From positions 1-17,519 of the forward strand of contig JAIOTM010000333.1 of assembly GCA_021106755.1 (NCBI GenBank): a stretch of 17,519 bases of DNA, in the 5' to 3' direction. Below, one piece after another: positions 1 through 7,554 of this stretch. Each line of letters opens with the position of its first letter. The first letter of the stretch is position 1. Under the pieces are notes generated by a model, which ran no database searches, was not told the origin of the DNA, and was given only the letters and a program-made list of their open reading frames with translations. The stretch comes from Candidatus Cloacimonadota bacterium (GTDB lineage: Bacteria; Cloacimonadota; Cloacimonadia; Cloacimonadales; JAIOQZ01). Position numbers and translations under genes: made by a program.

Positions 1-2
1 GG

Positions 3-3000
3 AGATTCGAATCAGTACAGGGAGATAATATTGAAGTGAACACCTGTTCAGGTACTAGTTTCGATACAAAGCTCTGGATTTACGGTACTGATGGTACTAC
101 TGAACTTGCTTACAATGATGACGACTGTGGTCTTCAGTCACGTGTAACAATGACCACTCCGGCGAACGGCGTCTATTACTTCGATGTAGGTCCTTTCGGT
201 TCTAGCACTGGGCACTATGATGTAATCTTAATCGGAGCGACTTCACTTACACCACCCGGTTATCCCGAATACGCGGATACACCATCCCCGACAGGTATTA
301 ATGTGCCGGTTAACGGTTCTCTTACCTGGGATTGGGGCATGGACACAGAAACTTACGACTTGTGGTTTGGACCACAGGGAAGCATGGTGGAAGTTGTTAC
401 AGGTGGTACTGCCGGAGCGGATGGAACTCAAGGTTCCTATGTTTATACCAATCTGAACACAACTGCATGGTACGAGTGGCAGCTAATATTGCACAATAGT
501 ACTACACGCTTTACCACAACCGGAATGATATGGTCATTCATGACAGCCTGCGGTGATATTGTTGCTTATCCTTACGTACAGGATTTCGAGTTTGGTGGTC
601 AACTTGACCCGTGTTGGGCACAAGGAACAGGCGACCAGCGTAACTGGACCATTCATACTGGTTCTACATCTTCAACTAACACAGGTCCATCAGGCGACCA
701 CACTACCGGAACAGGTTACTATGCTTACTTAGAAACGAGTTCGGGTGTTGCGGGAGACCAAGCCCATCTTCTTTCTCCTATATTCGATTTAAGTGCTCTC
801 TCCGCACCTACATTAGAGTTTTATTATCACATGTACGGTGCAACAATGGGAACACTTGCTGTAGATGTTTACAATATCGGCACAAGTATCTGGACAGATA
901 ATGTCTGGACGCTTTCCGGTGATCAGGGAAATCAATGGAGTCTTGCTTCCGTTGGGGTTGCCGCTTATGGAAATTCTATCCAGCTTCGCTTCCGTGCGGT
1001 ACGTGGTGCAAGCTTTACAGGTGACGCGTCAATAGACGACATCTATCTCTATGATAACACTGCACCTCCAGGATGTTCTGCGGCTACATATCCTGCGGAT
1101 AATGGTGTAGATATTACCGAATATGGTACTGCAACCTGGACATCTGCTGCTGGTGGTGCTTCCGGTTACACGATTTATATGGGTTCTGATGGCGGTGGAG
1201 TTACAGACCCAACAGATGTACTCAACGGCATTGATGCCGGAGCTTTAACATCTTATGACTACACAGGATTAGCGTACAATTCAATATACTACTGGAAGGT
1301 TGTACCTTACAATGCTAACGGTGACGCCACCGGATGCCCAATCTGGACATTTACAACCCGTATTGATCCAACTATAGATACATTCCCGTTTTTAGAGAAC
1401 TTCGACCATGCAGGTGCTTTCCCACAATGGTGGATAAACGAGACGGGAGATGATTTCAACTGGTCAATTAGCACAGGCACAACTCCAACCGGAAATACAG
1501 GACCTACTGCTGACCATACTGATGGAAATGGCTACTATGCTTTTATCGAAAGTAATGGACCCTTGGCAGGACAGGAAGCATACTTGCAATCACCTGTTAT
1601 AGATTTGAGCAGTTTAACTTCACCAGCTTTGGAATTCTGGTATCACATGTATGGATCAACCATTGGAACTTTACAAGTTGACTACCTTGATGTAACTACT
1701 ATGGTATGGACAGACAATTTCTGGAGTATAGTCGGTGCTCAGGGTAACCAGTGGAATCTGGCTTCCGTCGGAATGAGCGGTTTGCCTAACAATGTTGTTC
1801 TCAGATTCCGGGCAATTGTCGGTGCCCCAACCTACAGTGATATCGCAATTGATGATTTTTACCTGTTTGATAACCAGTCAGCACCGGGTTGCTCAAACTT
1901 AATCAGTCCATCTGATGGGAACATCTATGTTATGGACTATGGCATGTTAGACTGGGCAAACGCTCCGGGTGCTGCAACTGGCTATCGACTCTATTTCGGT
2001 ACCGATGGTGGTGGTACTACCGATCCAACTGATGTTGTAAACGGTACGGATTTAGGAATCGTAACGAATTACACGTTTACAGGTTTGAACTGGAACACAA
2101 CCTATTACTGGAAAGTAGTTCCATATAACACTAACGGCGATGCAACAGGTTGCCCTATCTGGTCATTTACCGTAGTGGACGATCCAACTATAGACAGCTT
2201 TCCGCACCTTGTTGACTTTGAATCCGGGCAGATTCCCAACGGCTGGACCGAAGTAATGGACGCTACTAACACACACTGGGTGTATCAGGCTGGCGGTTAC
2301 ACCGCACATCCCGCCAGTGCTCACGGTGGTTCTTTTAACGCGATGTTGTATTATAGTGGTAGTTCACCGCATATTACCACCTTAGTTTCTCCAGTGATTA
2401 ATCTTAATAACATAACTGCACCGGAAGTTCGTTTCTGGCATACGCAGGCATTATGGGCGGGAGACCAGGATGAACTAAGGGTACTTTACAGAAATTCGAA
2501 TACTGCGACCTGGACTGAACTGGCAAATTACACTGGTAGTATTACCGCCTGGCAGGAAGAAGTAATTGCGCTTCCCAATCCAACATCGACCTACTACTTA
2601 GCCTTTGAAGGCAATGCTATGTACGGTTATGGCGTCTGTCTGGATGATATCGAATTTACCGGTATCGCCAATGTGGATATCGATCTGGCGGCAAATAGCA
2701 TAACAGGTCCAGCTACAGCAAGAGTTGGGATTCCTTCTACTTACACTATCGAAGTTCTCAATCGTGGTATAAACCAGGAAAGTAACTATACAGTAAAACT
2801 GATGCAGGAAGGCGATATAGAACTTGCTTCTGTTCCCGGCACACCGCTTGATGTTGACGCAACCACTACTTTCGATCTGATTTGGACACCAACAGTGGAC
2901 GGACCGACCTTTGTCTGGGGTTACGTTGATTTTCCAACAGATATGTACAACGGCAACAACACAACGGGACAACACACTGTCTTAGTTGAACCTTCTCAAA

Positions 3001-4370
3001 CCGGAATATTCGGTAATGTTACCGACGGAACTGCTCCACTTGATGGAGTACAGGTATTGATTGAAGAACTTGTTCTTGTTGAGTACACGGACGTTACCGG
3101 GCAGTACGTTTTCCTCGGAATTAATCCGGGAACATACACTGTCACTGCCTCGCTGGCTAACTACAACACGGTTTCTCAACCAAACGTTGTGGTTGTGTTA
3201 GACCTGCTGACGCAAGTTGACTTTGTTCTTGGACAAGGGGCAATGCTTTCTGGAACTGTTTCCGATAACGCCGGTGCTCCAGTTGATGCCGCAACAGTAT
3301 CTATTGATGGTACGACGGAAACCACTGTTACTAACGCTCAGGGTTATTATCAGTTAGTTCAGCTTACGCCGGACACTTACTCGGTAACAGCAGAGAAAAT
3401 CGGTTATGAAACTCAGACTATCGATAACGTGGTGCTTGTACAGGATCAGACAACTACGCTTGATTTCACTATTATCGAGTTTGCTCAGGTAACGGTCGAT
3501 GTAACAGTGGACTACGGCACTGCCGATGGCGCGATAGTAACGTTTACCAATGAAGTTGGCACAAATGTTTACAGTGGAACAATCGCAAGCGGAACAATTT
3601 TGCTTGATGACATTCTTCCAGGCACTTATACACTGGATGTAACAAAACCTATGTACACACCTCATCAGGAAACCGGAATAGCCATAACCAGCGGTGTAAT
3701 GACTCCTTTCTCTGTAATGCTTAACGAAGAACACCTGCCACCTGTAAATCTTGCAATGAGCGAAGCATTTATGTTTACCTGGGATGCTCCGGGACGTATG
3801 TTTCAGACTCAGGCTCAGGCAGACCCGGCTACTCAGGCAGGTGTTAACGACAAAGAGACAGAACAGCAGGAAACAACCCGTGACCTGTTGAGCTATTATG
3901 TCTTCCTTGATGGTGTTTTCGAAGCTCAAACGATTGAGGTAGAGTACCAATTCGCTGTAACAGATTTTGTACATAACCAACCATGTACACTATCCGTAAA
4001 AGCCGCTTATGATGGTGGCGACTCCGATCTGGTCTATCTTGAATGGACTTACATTGATCCACAAGGAAATAACAACTCAGATGTCAGTCCTTTAGTTACC
4101 GCTCTTGGTAGTAACATTCCCAATCCTTTCAACCCCGAAACTGCCATTCATTACACGATGAATCAGTCAGGGCATGTGGTAATCGAGATTTATAACGCGA
4201 AGGGACAGCGGGTTAATACGCTTGTCAACGCGGTTATGGATGCTGGTAATCACAGTGTTGTCTGGAACGGTAAAGATGCCAATGGCAAAAGCGTTAAAAG
4301 CGGCGTTTTCTTCTACCGGATGAAGACTGGTCGTTATACTAGTACCAAGAAAATGATACTACTTAAATAG
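3..4370 (+). CDS. Large secreted multidomain adhesin-like protein with C-terminal sorting domain (5'-truncated)
   Basis: The frame is open from the first bases of the window, so the true start lies outside; the GTG at 36 is only an internal valine. Domains in order by nucleotide: a pre-peptidase C-terminal-like beta domain (3-240), a Fn3-like domain (about 250-555), two tandem MAM-like plus Fn3-like units (558-1364 and 1365-2177), a third diverged MAM/cleaved-adhesin-like domain (2178-2663), a CARDB-like domain (2664-2993), three carboxypeptidase-regulatory-like beta folds (about 3000-3236, 3237-3480, 3481-3730), a Fn3-like stretch interrupted by a Gln/Thr-rich loop (3731-4080), and a C-terminal sorting domain (4101-4370) with the NPFNPET motif and a basic end. 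No catalytic motif was found, so a surface or extracellular binding role is inferred. Proteins with this sorting domain are exported by Sec, then across the outer membrane by a type IX-like system. It ends convergently with hcp at a shared terminator. Confidence 0.85.
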   Translation, partial: RFESVQGDNIEVNTCSGTSFDTKLWIYGTDGTTELAYNDDDCGLQSRVTMTTPANGVYYFDVGPFGSSTGHYDVILIGATSLTPPGYPEYADTPSPTGINVPVNGSLTWDWGMDTETYDLWFGPQGSMVEVVTGGTAGADGTQGSYVYTNLNTTAWYEWQLILHNSTTRFTTTGMIWSFMTACGDIVAYPYVQDFEFGGQLDPCWAQGTGDQRNWTIHTGSTSSTNTGPSGDHTTGTGYYAYLETSSGVAGDQAHLLSPIFDLSALSAPTLEFYYHMYGATMGTLAVDVYNIGTSIWTDNVWTLSGDQGNQWSLASVGVAAYGNSIQLRFRAVRGASFTGDASIDDIYLYDNTAPPGCSAATYPADNGVDITEYGTATWTSAAGGASGYTIYMGSDGGGVTDPTDVLNGIDAGALTSYDYTGLAYNSIYYWKVVPYNANGDATGCPIWTFTTRIDPTIDTFPFLENFDHAGAFPQWWINETGDDFNWSISTGTTPTGNTGPTADHTDGNGYYAFIESNGPLAGQEAYLQSPVIDLSSLTSPALEFWYHMYGSTIGTLQVDYLDVTTMVWTDNFWSIVGAQGNQWNLASVGMSGLPNNVVLRFRAIVGAPTYSDIAIDDFYLFDNQSAPGCSNLISPSDGNIYVMDYGMLDWANAPGAATGYRLYFGTDGGGTTDPTDVVNGTDLGIVTNYTFTGLNWNTTYYWKVVPYNTNGDATGCPIWSFTVVDDPTIDSFPHLVDFESGQIPNGWTEVMDATNTHWVYQAGGYTAHPASAHGGSFNAMLYYSGSSPHITTLVSPVINLNNITAPEVRFWHTQALWAGDQDELRVLYRNSNTATWTELANYTGSITAWQEEVIALPNPTSTYYLAFEGNAMYGYGVCLDDIEFTGIANVDIDLAANSITGPATARVGIPSTYTIEVLNRGINQESNYTVKLMQEGDIELASVPGTPLDVDATTTFDLIWTPTVDGPTFVWGYVDFPTDMYNGNNTTGQHTVLVEPSQTGIFGNVTDGTAPLDGVQVLIEELVLVEYTDVTGQYVFLGINPGTYTVTASLANYNTVSQPNVVVVLDLLTQVDFVLGQGAMLSGTVSDNAGAPVDAATVSIDGTTETTVTNAQGYYQLVQLTPDTYSVTAEKIGYETQTIDNVVLVQDQTTTLDFTIIEFAQVTVDVTVDYGTADGAIVTFTNEVGTNVYSGTIASGTILLDDILPGTYTLDVTKPMYTPHQETGIAITSGVMTPFSVMLNEEHLPPVNLAMSEAFMFTWDAPGRMFQTQAQADPATQAGVNDKETEQQETTRDLLSYYVFLDGVFEAQTIEVEYQFAVTDFVHNQPCTLSVKAAYDGGDSDLVYLEWTYIDPQGNNNSDVSPLVTALGSNIPNPFNPETAIHYTMNQSGHVVIEIYNAKGQRVNTLVNAVMDAGNHSVVWNGKDANGKSVKSGVFFYRMKTGRYTSTKKMILLK
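558..2177 (+). repeat. Tandem MAM-like/Fn3-like module duplication inside the adhesin gene
   Basis: Two consecutive units of about 807 and 813 bp (558-1364 and 1365-2177) encode clearly homologous proteins. Shared blocks include YHMYG, GNQW.LASVG, RFRA, D.TDPTDV.NG, YYWKVVPYN and NGDATGCPIW. The linker DPTID(T/S)FP opens unit 2 and reappears at 2181, at the head of the diverged third domain. Synonymous positions have drifted, so this is an old intragenic duplication, not a recent copy or an assembly collapse. Confidence 0.8.
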
Positions 4371-4377
4371 CAATGAA

Positions 4378-4400
4378 GAAAGAGGATAGCATCCTCTTTC
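4378..4400 (+). terminator. Small hairpin after the adhesin stop codon
   Basis: A perfect 10-bp stem (GAAAGAGGAT with ATCCTCTTTC) around a 3-base loop begins 7 bases after the adhesin stop codon. It has no U-tract of its own, so it probably protects the transcript end or assists the stronger terminator immediately downstream. Confidence 0.5.
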
Positions 4401-4410
4401 AAGATGATAT

Positions 4411-4443
4411 AAAAAGGCGTCTTCAGATGAAGACGCCTTTTTT
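4411..4443. terminator. Bidirectional intrinsic terminator between adhesin and hcp
   Basis: A perfect 14-bp stem (4411-4424 with 4429-4442) surrounds the tetraloop AGAT. The GC-rich core GGCGTCTTC is flanked by A5 on the left and T6 on the right, so it gives a U-tract on both strands. It lies between the adhesin stop (4370) and the hcp stop (4457) and fits termination of both convergent transcripts. Confidence 0.9.
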
Positions 4444-4456
4444 CATTAGTTATATA

Positions 4457-6076
4457 TTACTTTCCAGCCATCATCAAATCGATGTCGTTTTGGGGATTAG
4501 TTGTTGGTTGAATATTGAAGTTATTAATCAAAACCTGAACCACATTAGGTGATAAGAACGCTGGAACTGTCGGACCAAGATGAATATTCTGCACTCCGAG
4601 ATGGAGAAGCGCGAGTAGAACAGTCACCGCTTTCTGCTCATACCAGGCTATGTCGAATGACAATGGCAAATCATTTATGCTATCCAGTTCAAAAGCGTCT
4701 TTCAGAGCCATGGCAATTTTTACTAGTGAATAGCTGTCGTTACACTGTCCGGCGTCCAGTACTCGTGGAATACCACCGATGTCGCCGAGATCAAGTTTGT
4801 TGTAGCGATACTTGGCACAACCAGCGGTAAGGATGATAGTGCCTTCTGGAAGTTGCTCCGCTACTTCAGTGAAGTAGGAGCGTGTTTTGTGCCTGCCGTC
4901 GCAGCCTGCCATAACAACAAAGCGTTTAATTGCACCGCTTTTGACAGCTTCGACTATTTTATCGGCTAGCTGAATAACCTGATTATGGGCAAAACCACCA
5001 ATAATTTTTCCAGTTTCAATTTCTGTTGGTGGGGGACAGGTTTTTGCTAGTTCGATAAGCGCGGAGAAGTCCTTGCTATGTCCGTCCGTGCGGTCTGGAA
5101 TATGTTGCACATTGGGGTAGCCAACAGAACCTGTGGTGAAGATACGGTCTTTATATGTGTCCTGAACTGGAGTAATGCAGTTGGTTGTGAGGATGATAGG
5201 TCCGTTGAAGCTGGCAAACTCTGTATTCTGTTTCCACCACGCGTTTCCGTAGTTTCCCGCGAAATGAGCATATTTCTTGAAAGCGGGATAATAATGGGCG
5301 GGAAGCATTTCGCCATGCGTATATACATCAACGCCAGTACCTTCTGTTTGAATAAGAAGTTCTTCGATGTCTTTGAGATCGTGACCGGAAATCAGAATCG
5401 CAGGATTATTGCGTACTCCGATGTTTACTTCTGTGATTACCGGATGTCCGTAAGTTTCTGTGTTGGCACGGTCTAACAAATCCATTACCGCTACTGAGAA
5501 TTTTCCAGTTTCAAGAACAGCTCCAACCCATTTGTCTAACGGGTGGTCTTCAACCAGAGTCGCGAGCATATCAATCATGAAACGATATATTGCAATGTCT
5601 TCGAATCCCAGCATTTCAGCATGGTCTCCGTAGGCGCATATACCTTTCATGCCATAGGTGATTGTTTCTTTAAGGGAACGGATGTCTTCGTCAGATTCGT
5701 TCAGAATGCTTACTTTAGTAGCTTTTTCCCGCATGGCGGCTTCGCTGGTAACCTGAAAGGTGGCACAATCCGGTAAGTTGTCTTCGAGGGTTCCCAGGCT
5801 GTCCCGCATTTTAAGAACACTTGCAATTTGCGGAAGGAAGCGTTTGTCATCGAAGTTAGCGTTGGTGATGGTCATAAACATTGAAACAGAAATCAATCTG
5901 CCAACTTTCAGAATCGTTTCTTCATCTTTAACGTTACGGGCACGAATTGCCAGCCCTTTTAATGAGTAGATGAGAAGGTCTTGCAAATCAGCGGTGTGGT
6001 CTTCTTTGCCACAGACGCCTTTTTTGAAGCGGCAACCTTGGTTTCCCGCGTTTTCCTGACATTGGTAACAATACAT
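4457..6076 (-). CDS. hcp: Hybrid cluster protein / hydroxylamine reductase
   Basis: Hcp is a cytoplasmic iron-sulfur enzyme carrying a 4Fe cluster and a hybrid Fe-S-O cluster. The family reduces hydroxylamine in vitro and is linked to nitric oxide reduction, S-nitrosylation and nitrosative stress in vivo. The 539-residue length fits the family. The N-terminal cysteines C3, C6, C15 and C22 follow the compact spacing of strict anaerobes. The hybrid-cluster ligands are all recognisable: H232 (SGHD), E256 (HGE), C300 (TTNC), C392 (AGCDG), C420 (TAGC), C445 (GQC), E480 and K482 (YEQK). The ATG at 6076 is preceded by a strong AAAGGAG (6083-6089). It overlaps the TAA of the upstream ferredoxin-like gene by one base (TAATG), which indicates translational coupling. 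It is the last gene of the tetR-ferredoxin-hcp operon and ends before the bidirectional terminator. No hcr-type reductase gene is adjacent. Confidence 0.96.
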   Translation of the reverse strand: MYCYQCQENAGNQGCRFKKGVCGKEDHTADLQDLLIYSLKGLAIRARNVKDEETILKVGRLISVSMFMTITNANFDDKRFLPQIASVLKMRDSLGTLEDNLPDCATFQVTSEAAMREKATKVSILNESDEDIRSLKETITYGMKGICAYGDHAEMLGFEDIAIYRFMIDMLATLVEDHPLDKWVGAVLETGKFSVAVMDLLDRANTETYGHPVITEVNIGVRNNPAILISGHDLKDIEELLIQTEGTGVDVYTHGEMLPAHYYPAFKKYAHFAGNYGNAWWKQNTEFASFNGPIILTTNCITPVQDTYKDRIFTTGSVGYPNVQHIPDRTDGHSKDFSALIELAKTCPPPTEIETGKIIGGFAHNQVIQLADKIVEAVKSGAIKRFVVMAGCDGRHKTRSYFTEVAEQLPEGTIILTAGCAKYRYNKLDLGDIGGIPRVLDAGQCNDSYSLVKIAMALKDAFELDSINDLPLSFDIAWYEQKAVTVLLALLHLGVQNIHLGPTVPAFLSPNVVQVLINNFNIQPTTNPQNDIDLMMAGK

Positions 6077-6888
6077 TAGATTCTCCTTTGTTCTATTATC
6101 TGTCCTTCAATTGAAAGTGTTATTACATTGATATTTATCTGAGCTGTTGTTTGCGACATAGCTTTTTGAACTATCATTTCGAGTCCTCCACAACATGGAA
6201 CCTGCATTCTGAGTATATAGATGGATTTAATCTGATGGCTTCGGAATATTTCCGCTAATTTTGAGATGTATCTGTCTATTCCCTGGTCTAACATAGGGCA
6301 TAGAGTTATTACAGTTTTACCCCTGATGTAGCGGGAATGGAAATCTGGAACTGTGTATGGTGCGCAATCAGCAGAAATGAGCAGTTCCGCGTTATCGAAA
6401 ACAGGAGAGCCGGGGTTAAGCAGATGCAACTGAACCGGCCACTGGCGTAGTTCGGACTGCATTACCGGGATTGGTTCGTGTTGTTCCGATTTGGGGGAAA
6501 TAGCTTGTGTCGTGGAACAACTACAGGCTGTCTTCAGTTCCGGCACCGGAATATTATTTTCATTCAGATAATCCAACGCCTGTTTCAGAAGTTCCTTCTC
6601 TCCATGATGAAGGAGATGTTCCAGGTGGGCTTTGATTGTATTGGCTCCTTTAGCTACGATGTTTACCATAACTCGTTTTTCATCATAAGGTTCAGCTTCA
6701 CGTTCTTCAACGGTTATTGCTCCCTTGGGACACGTTCCGAGACAAGCTCCCAAGCCATCACAAAAAAGATCGCTTACTAATCTGGCTTTGCCATCGATTA
6801 TTTGAAGAGTGCCTTCCGGACAGTCGGGAACACAAAGTCCACAACCATCACACTTGCTTTCATCAATTCGTATAATGTTTCTTTTCAT
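6076..6888 (-). CDS. Ferredoxin-like iron-sulfur protein with extra C-terminal cysteine domain, hcp partner
   Basis: The N-terminal 60 residues form a ferredoxin fold. The first cluster motif is complete (C13, C16, C19, C23 followed by P). The second half has C43, C49 and C53 but L46 where the second cysteine would be (CDGLGAC), so it lacks one standard ligand. Residues 60-130 are charged and helical. Residues about 150-270 form a second domain with C175, C197 (LCPMLD) and the pair C232-C233 (PCCGGLE); C122 and C124 lie in the linker. Similar proteins sit beside hcp in other anaerobes, so a role as electron donor or assembly partner for Hcp is inferred from context. The ATG at 6888 has only a weak GGA upstream. 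The gene starts 27 bases after tetR ends and its stop overlaps the hcp start. Confidence 0.85.
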   Translation of the reverse strand: MKRNIIRIDESKCDGCGLCVPDCPEGTLQIIDGKARLVSDLFCDGLGACLGTCPKGAITVEEREAEPYDEKRVMVNIVAKGANTIKAHLEHLLHHGEKELLKQALDYLNENNIPVPELKTACSCSTTQAISPKSEQHEPIPVMQSELRQWPVQLHLLNPGSPVFDNAELLISADCAPYTVPDFHSRYIRGKTVITLCPMLDQGIDRYISKLAEIFRSHQIKSIYILRMQVPCCGGLEMIVQKAMSQTTAQININVITLSIEGQIIEQRRI

Positions 6889-6915
6889 ATCATTTCCATA
6901 TTATAGTATGTAAAA

Positions 6916-7497
6916 TCAAGCCTGTATTATTACGCGGATAGATTTCCAGAGTTTCTTACCTTCTACAGTCAGGTCAATGTGCTCTGGGTGGTTGCTCCAC
7001 TGTTTCACCAATAAACGCATAGAACCAAAAATAATCAGAAAAATTTGCTTCGGTTCAATTTCATGCCTGATTTTTCCTGCCTGCTGCCCTTGAGAAACAA
7101 TTTCAATAACAAGGTCTCTGTGTCCTTTTATGATTCTGCTTCGAACTTCAAGCAATTTTGGATTCGCAGTGAACAGGTCATCCGCCATCATTACGCTGGC
7201 AAGATCAGGATTTTCGTTAAACACACGGTATCTGTTTTCTAAAAATGCTTTTATCTTTTCCAAAGGTGACAGATCAATATTTTGAAGATGCTTTAATAAC
7301 TCATTAGAGACAGTTTCAAAATGGTGAAGCATAGTCAGAAGTATCTCTTCCTTACTCTTGAAATGACGATATATCGCTGGTTCTGAGATATTGATAGCCT
7401 CTGAAAGATTTTTAATTGTGCAGGACTTTAAGCCCTTGTTAGCAATGATTTTTATTGCTGTATCAATTATCTGTTGCTGTCTTTCTGTCAGTGTCAT
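6916..7497 (-). CDS. TetR/AcrR-family transcriptional regulator of the hcp operon
   Basis: The protein has 193 residues, a normal length for the family. The N-terminal helix-turn-helix (about residues 8-54) shows the hallmark pattern: A...I..KG, TIKNLSEAINIS, then AIYRHFKSKEEIL. The C-terminal helical ligand-binding part is too diverged to predict the inducer. A TTG ten codons further upstream (7527) could extend the frame, but it falls inside the proposed -10 box. The ATG at 7497 has GGAG five bases before it, so that start is preferred. It is the first gene of the operon with the ferredoxin-like protein and hcp. A dyad between promoter and start suggests autorepression of the whole unit. 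Many bacteria control hcp with a Crp/Fnr-type protein (HcpR) or NsrR, so a TetR-type neighbour is less usual. Confidence 0.9.
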   Translation of the reverse strand: MTLTERQQQIIDTAIKIIANKGLKSCTIKNLSEAINISEPAIYRHFKSKEEILLTMLHHFETVSNELLKHLQNIDLSPLEKIKAFLENRYRVFNENPDLASVMMADDLFTANPKLLEVRSRIIKGHRDLVIEIVSQGQQAGKIRHEIEPKQIFLIIFGSMRLLVKQWSNHPEHIDLTVEGKKLWKSIRVIIQA

Positions 7498-7507
7498 TTT
7501 CACTCCG

Positions 7508-7523
7508 TAGTTAATATTCACTA
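7508..7523. promoter_or_regulatory. Candidate TetR operator (16-bp dyad)
   Basis: The sequence TAGTTAATATTCACTA is an inverted repeat centred on AATATT, with seven of eight base pairs matching. It lies just downstream of the -10 box and upstream of the tetR Shine-Dalgarno, where a repressor would block the operon. Function as an operator is inferred from position and symmetry. Confidence 0.5.
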
Positions 7524-7525
7524 AC

Positions 7526-7554
7526 AAGATAATCAGAGCACCCTATTTTGTCAA
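7526..7554 (-). promoter_or_regulatory. Sigma70-type promoter of the tetR-ferredoxin-hcp operon
   Basis: On the minus strand there is a perfect -35 TTGACA (7549-7554), a 17-base spacer and the -10 TATCTT (7526-7531). The -35 box overlaps the TGA stop codon of the upstream cyclase gene (7551-7553). Confidence 0.7.

Noticed and set aside
3354..3980. 208-codon open frame on the minus strand inside the adhesin gene
   Set aside because: It is fully antisense to a strongly recognisable domain protein, has no family features and has an odd cysteine-rich composition typical of a shadow frame.
5078..5476. 132-codon plus-strand frame opposite hcp
   Set aside because: It is antisense to conserved cluster-binding regions of Hcp and its sequence has no recognisable motif.
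7498..7527. TTG at 7527 as the tetR start
   Set aside because: It lies inside the proposed -10 box and lacks a Shine-Dalgarno, while the ATG at 7497 has GGAG at good spacing.
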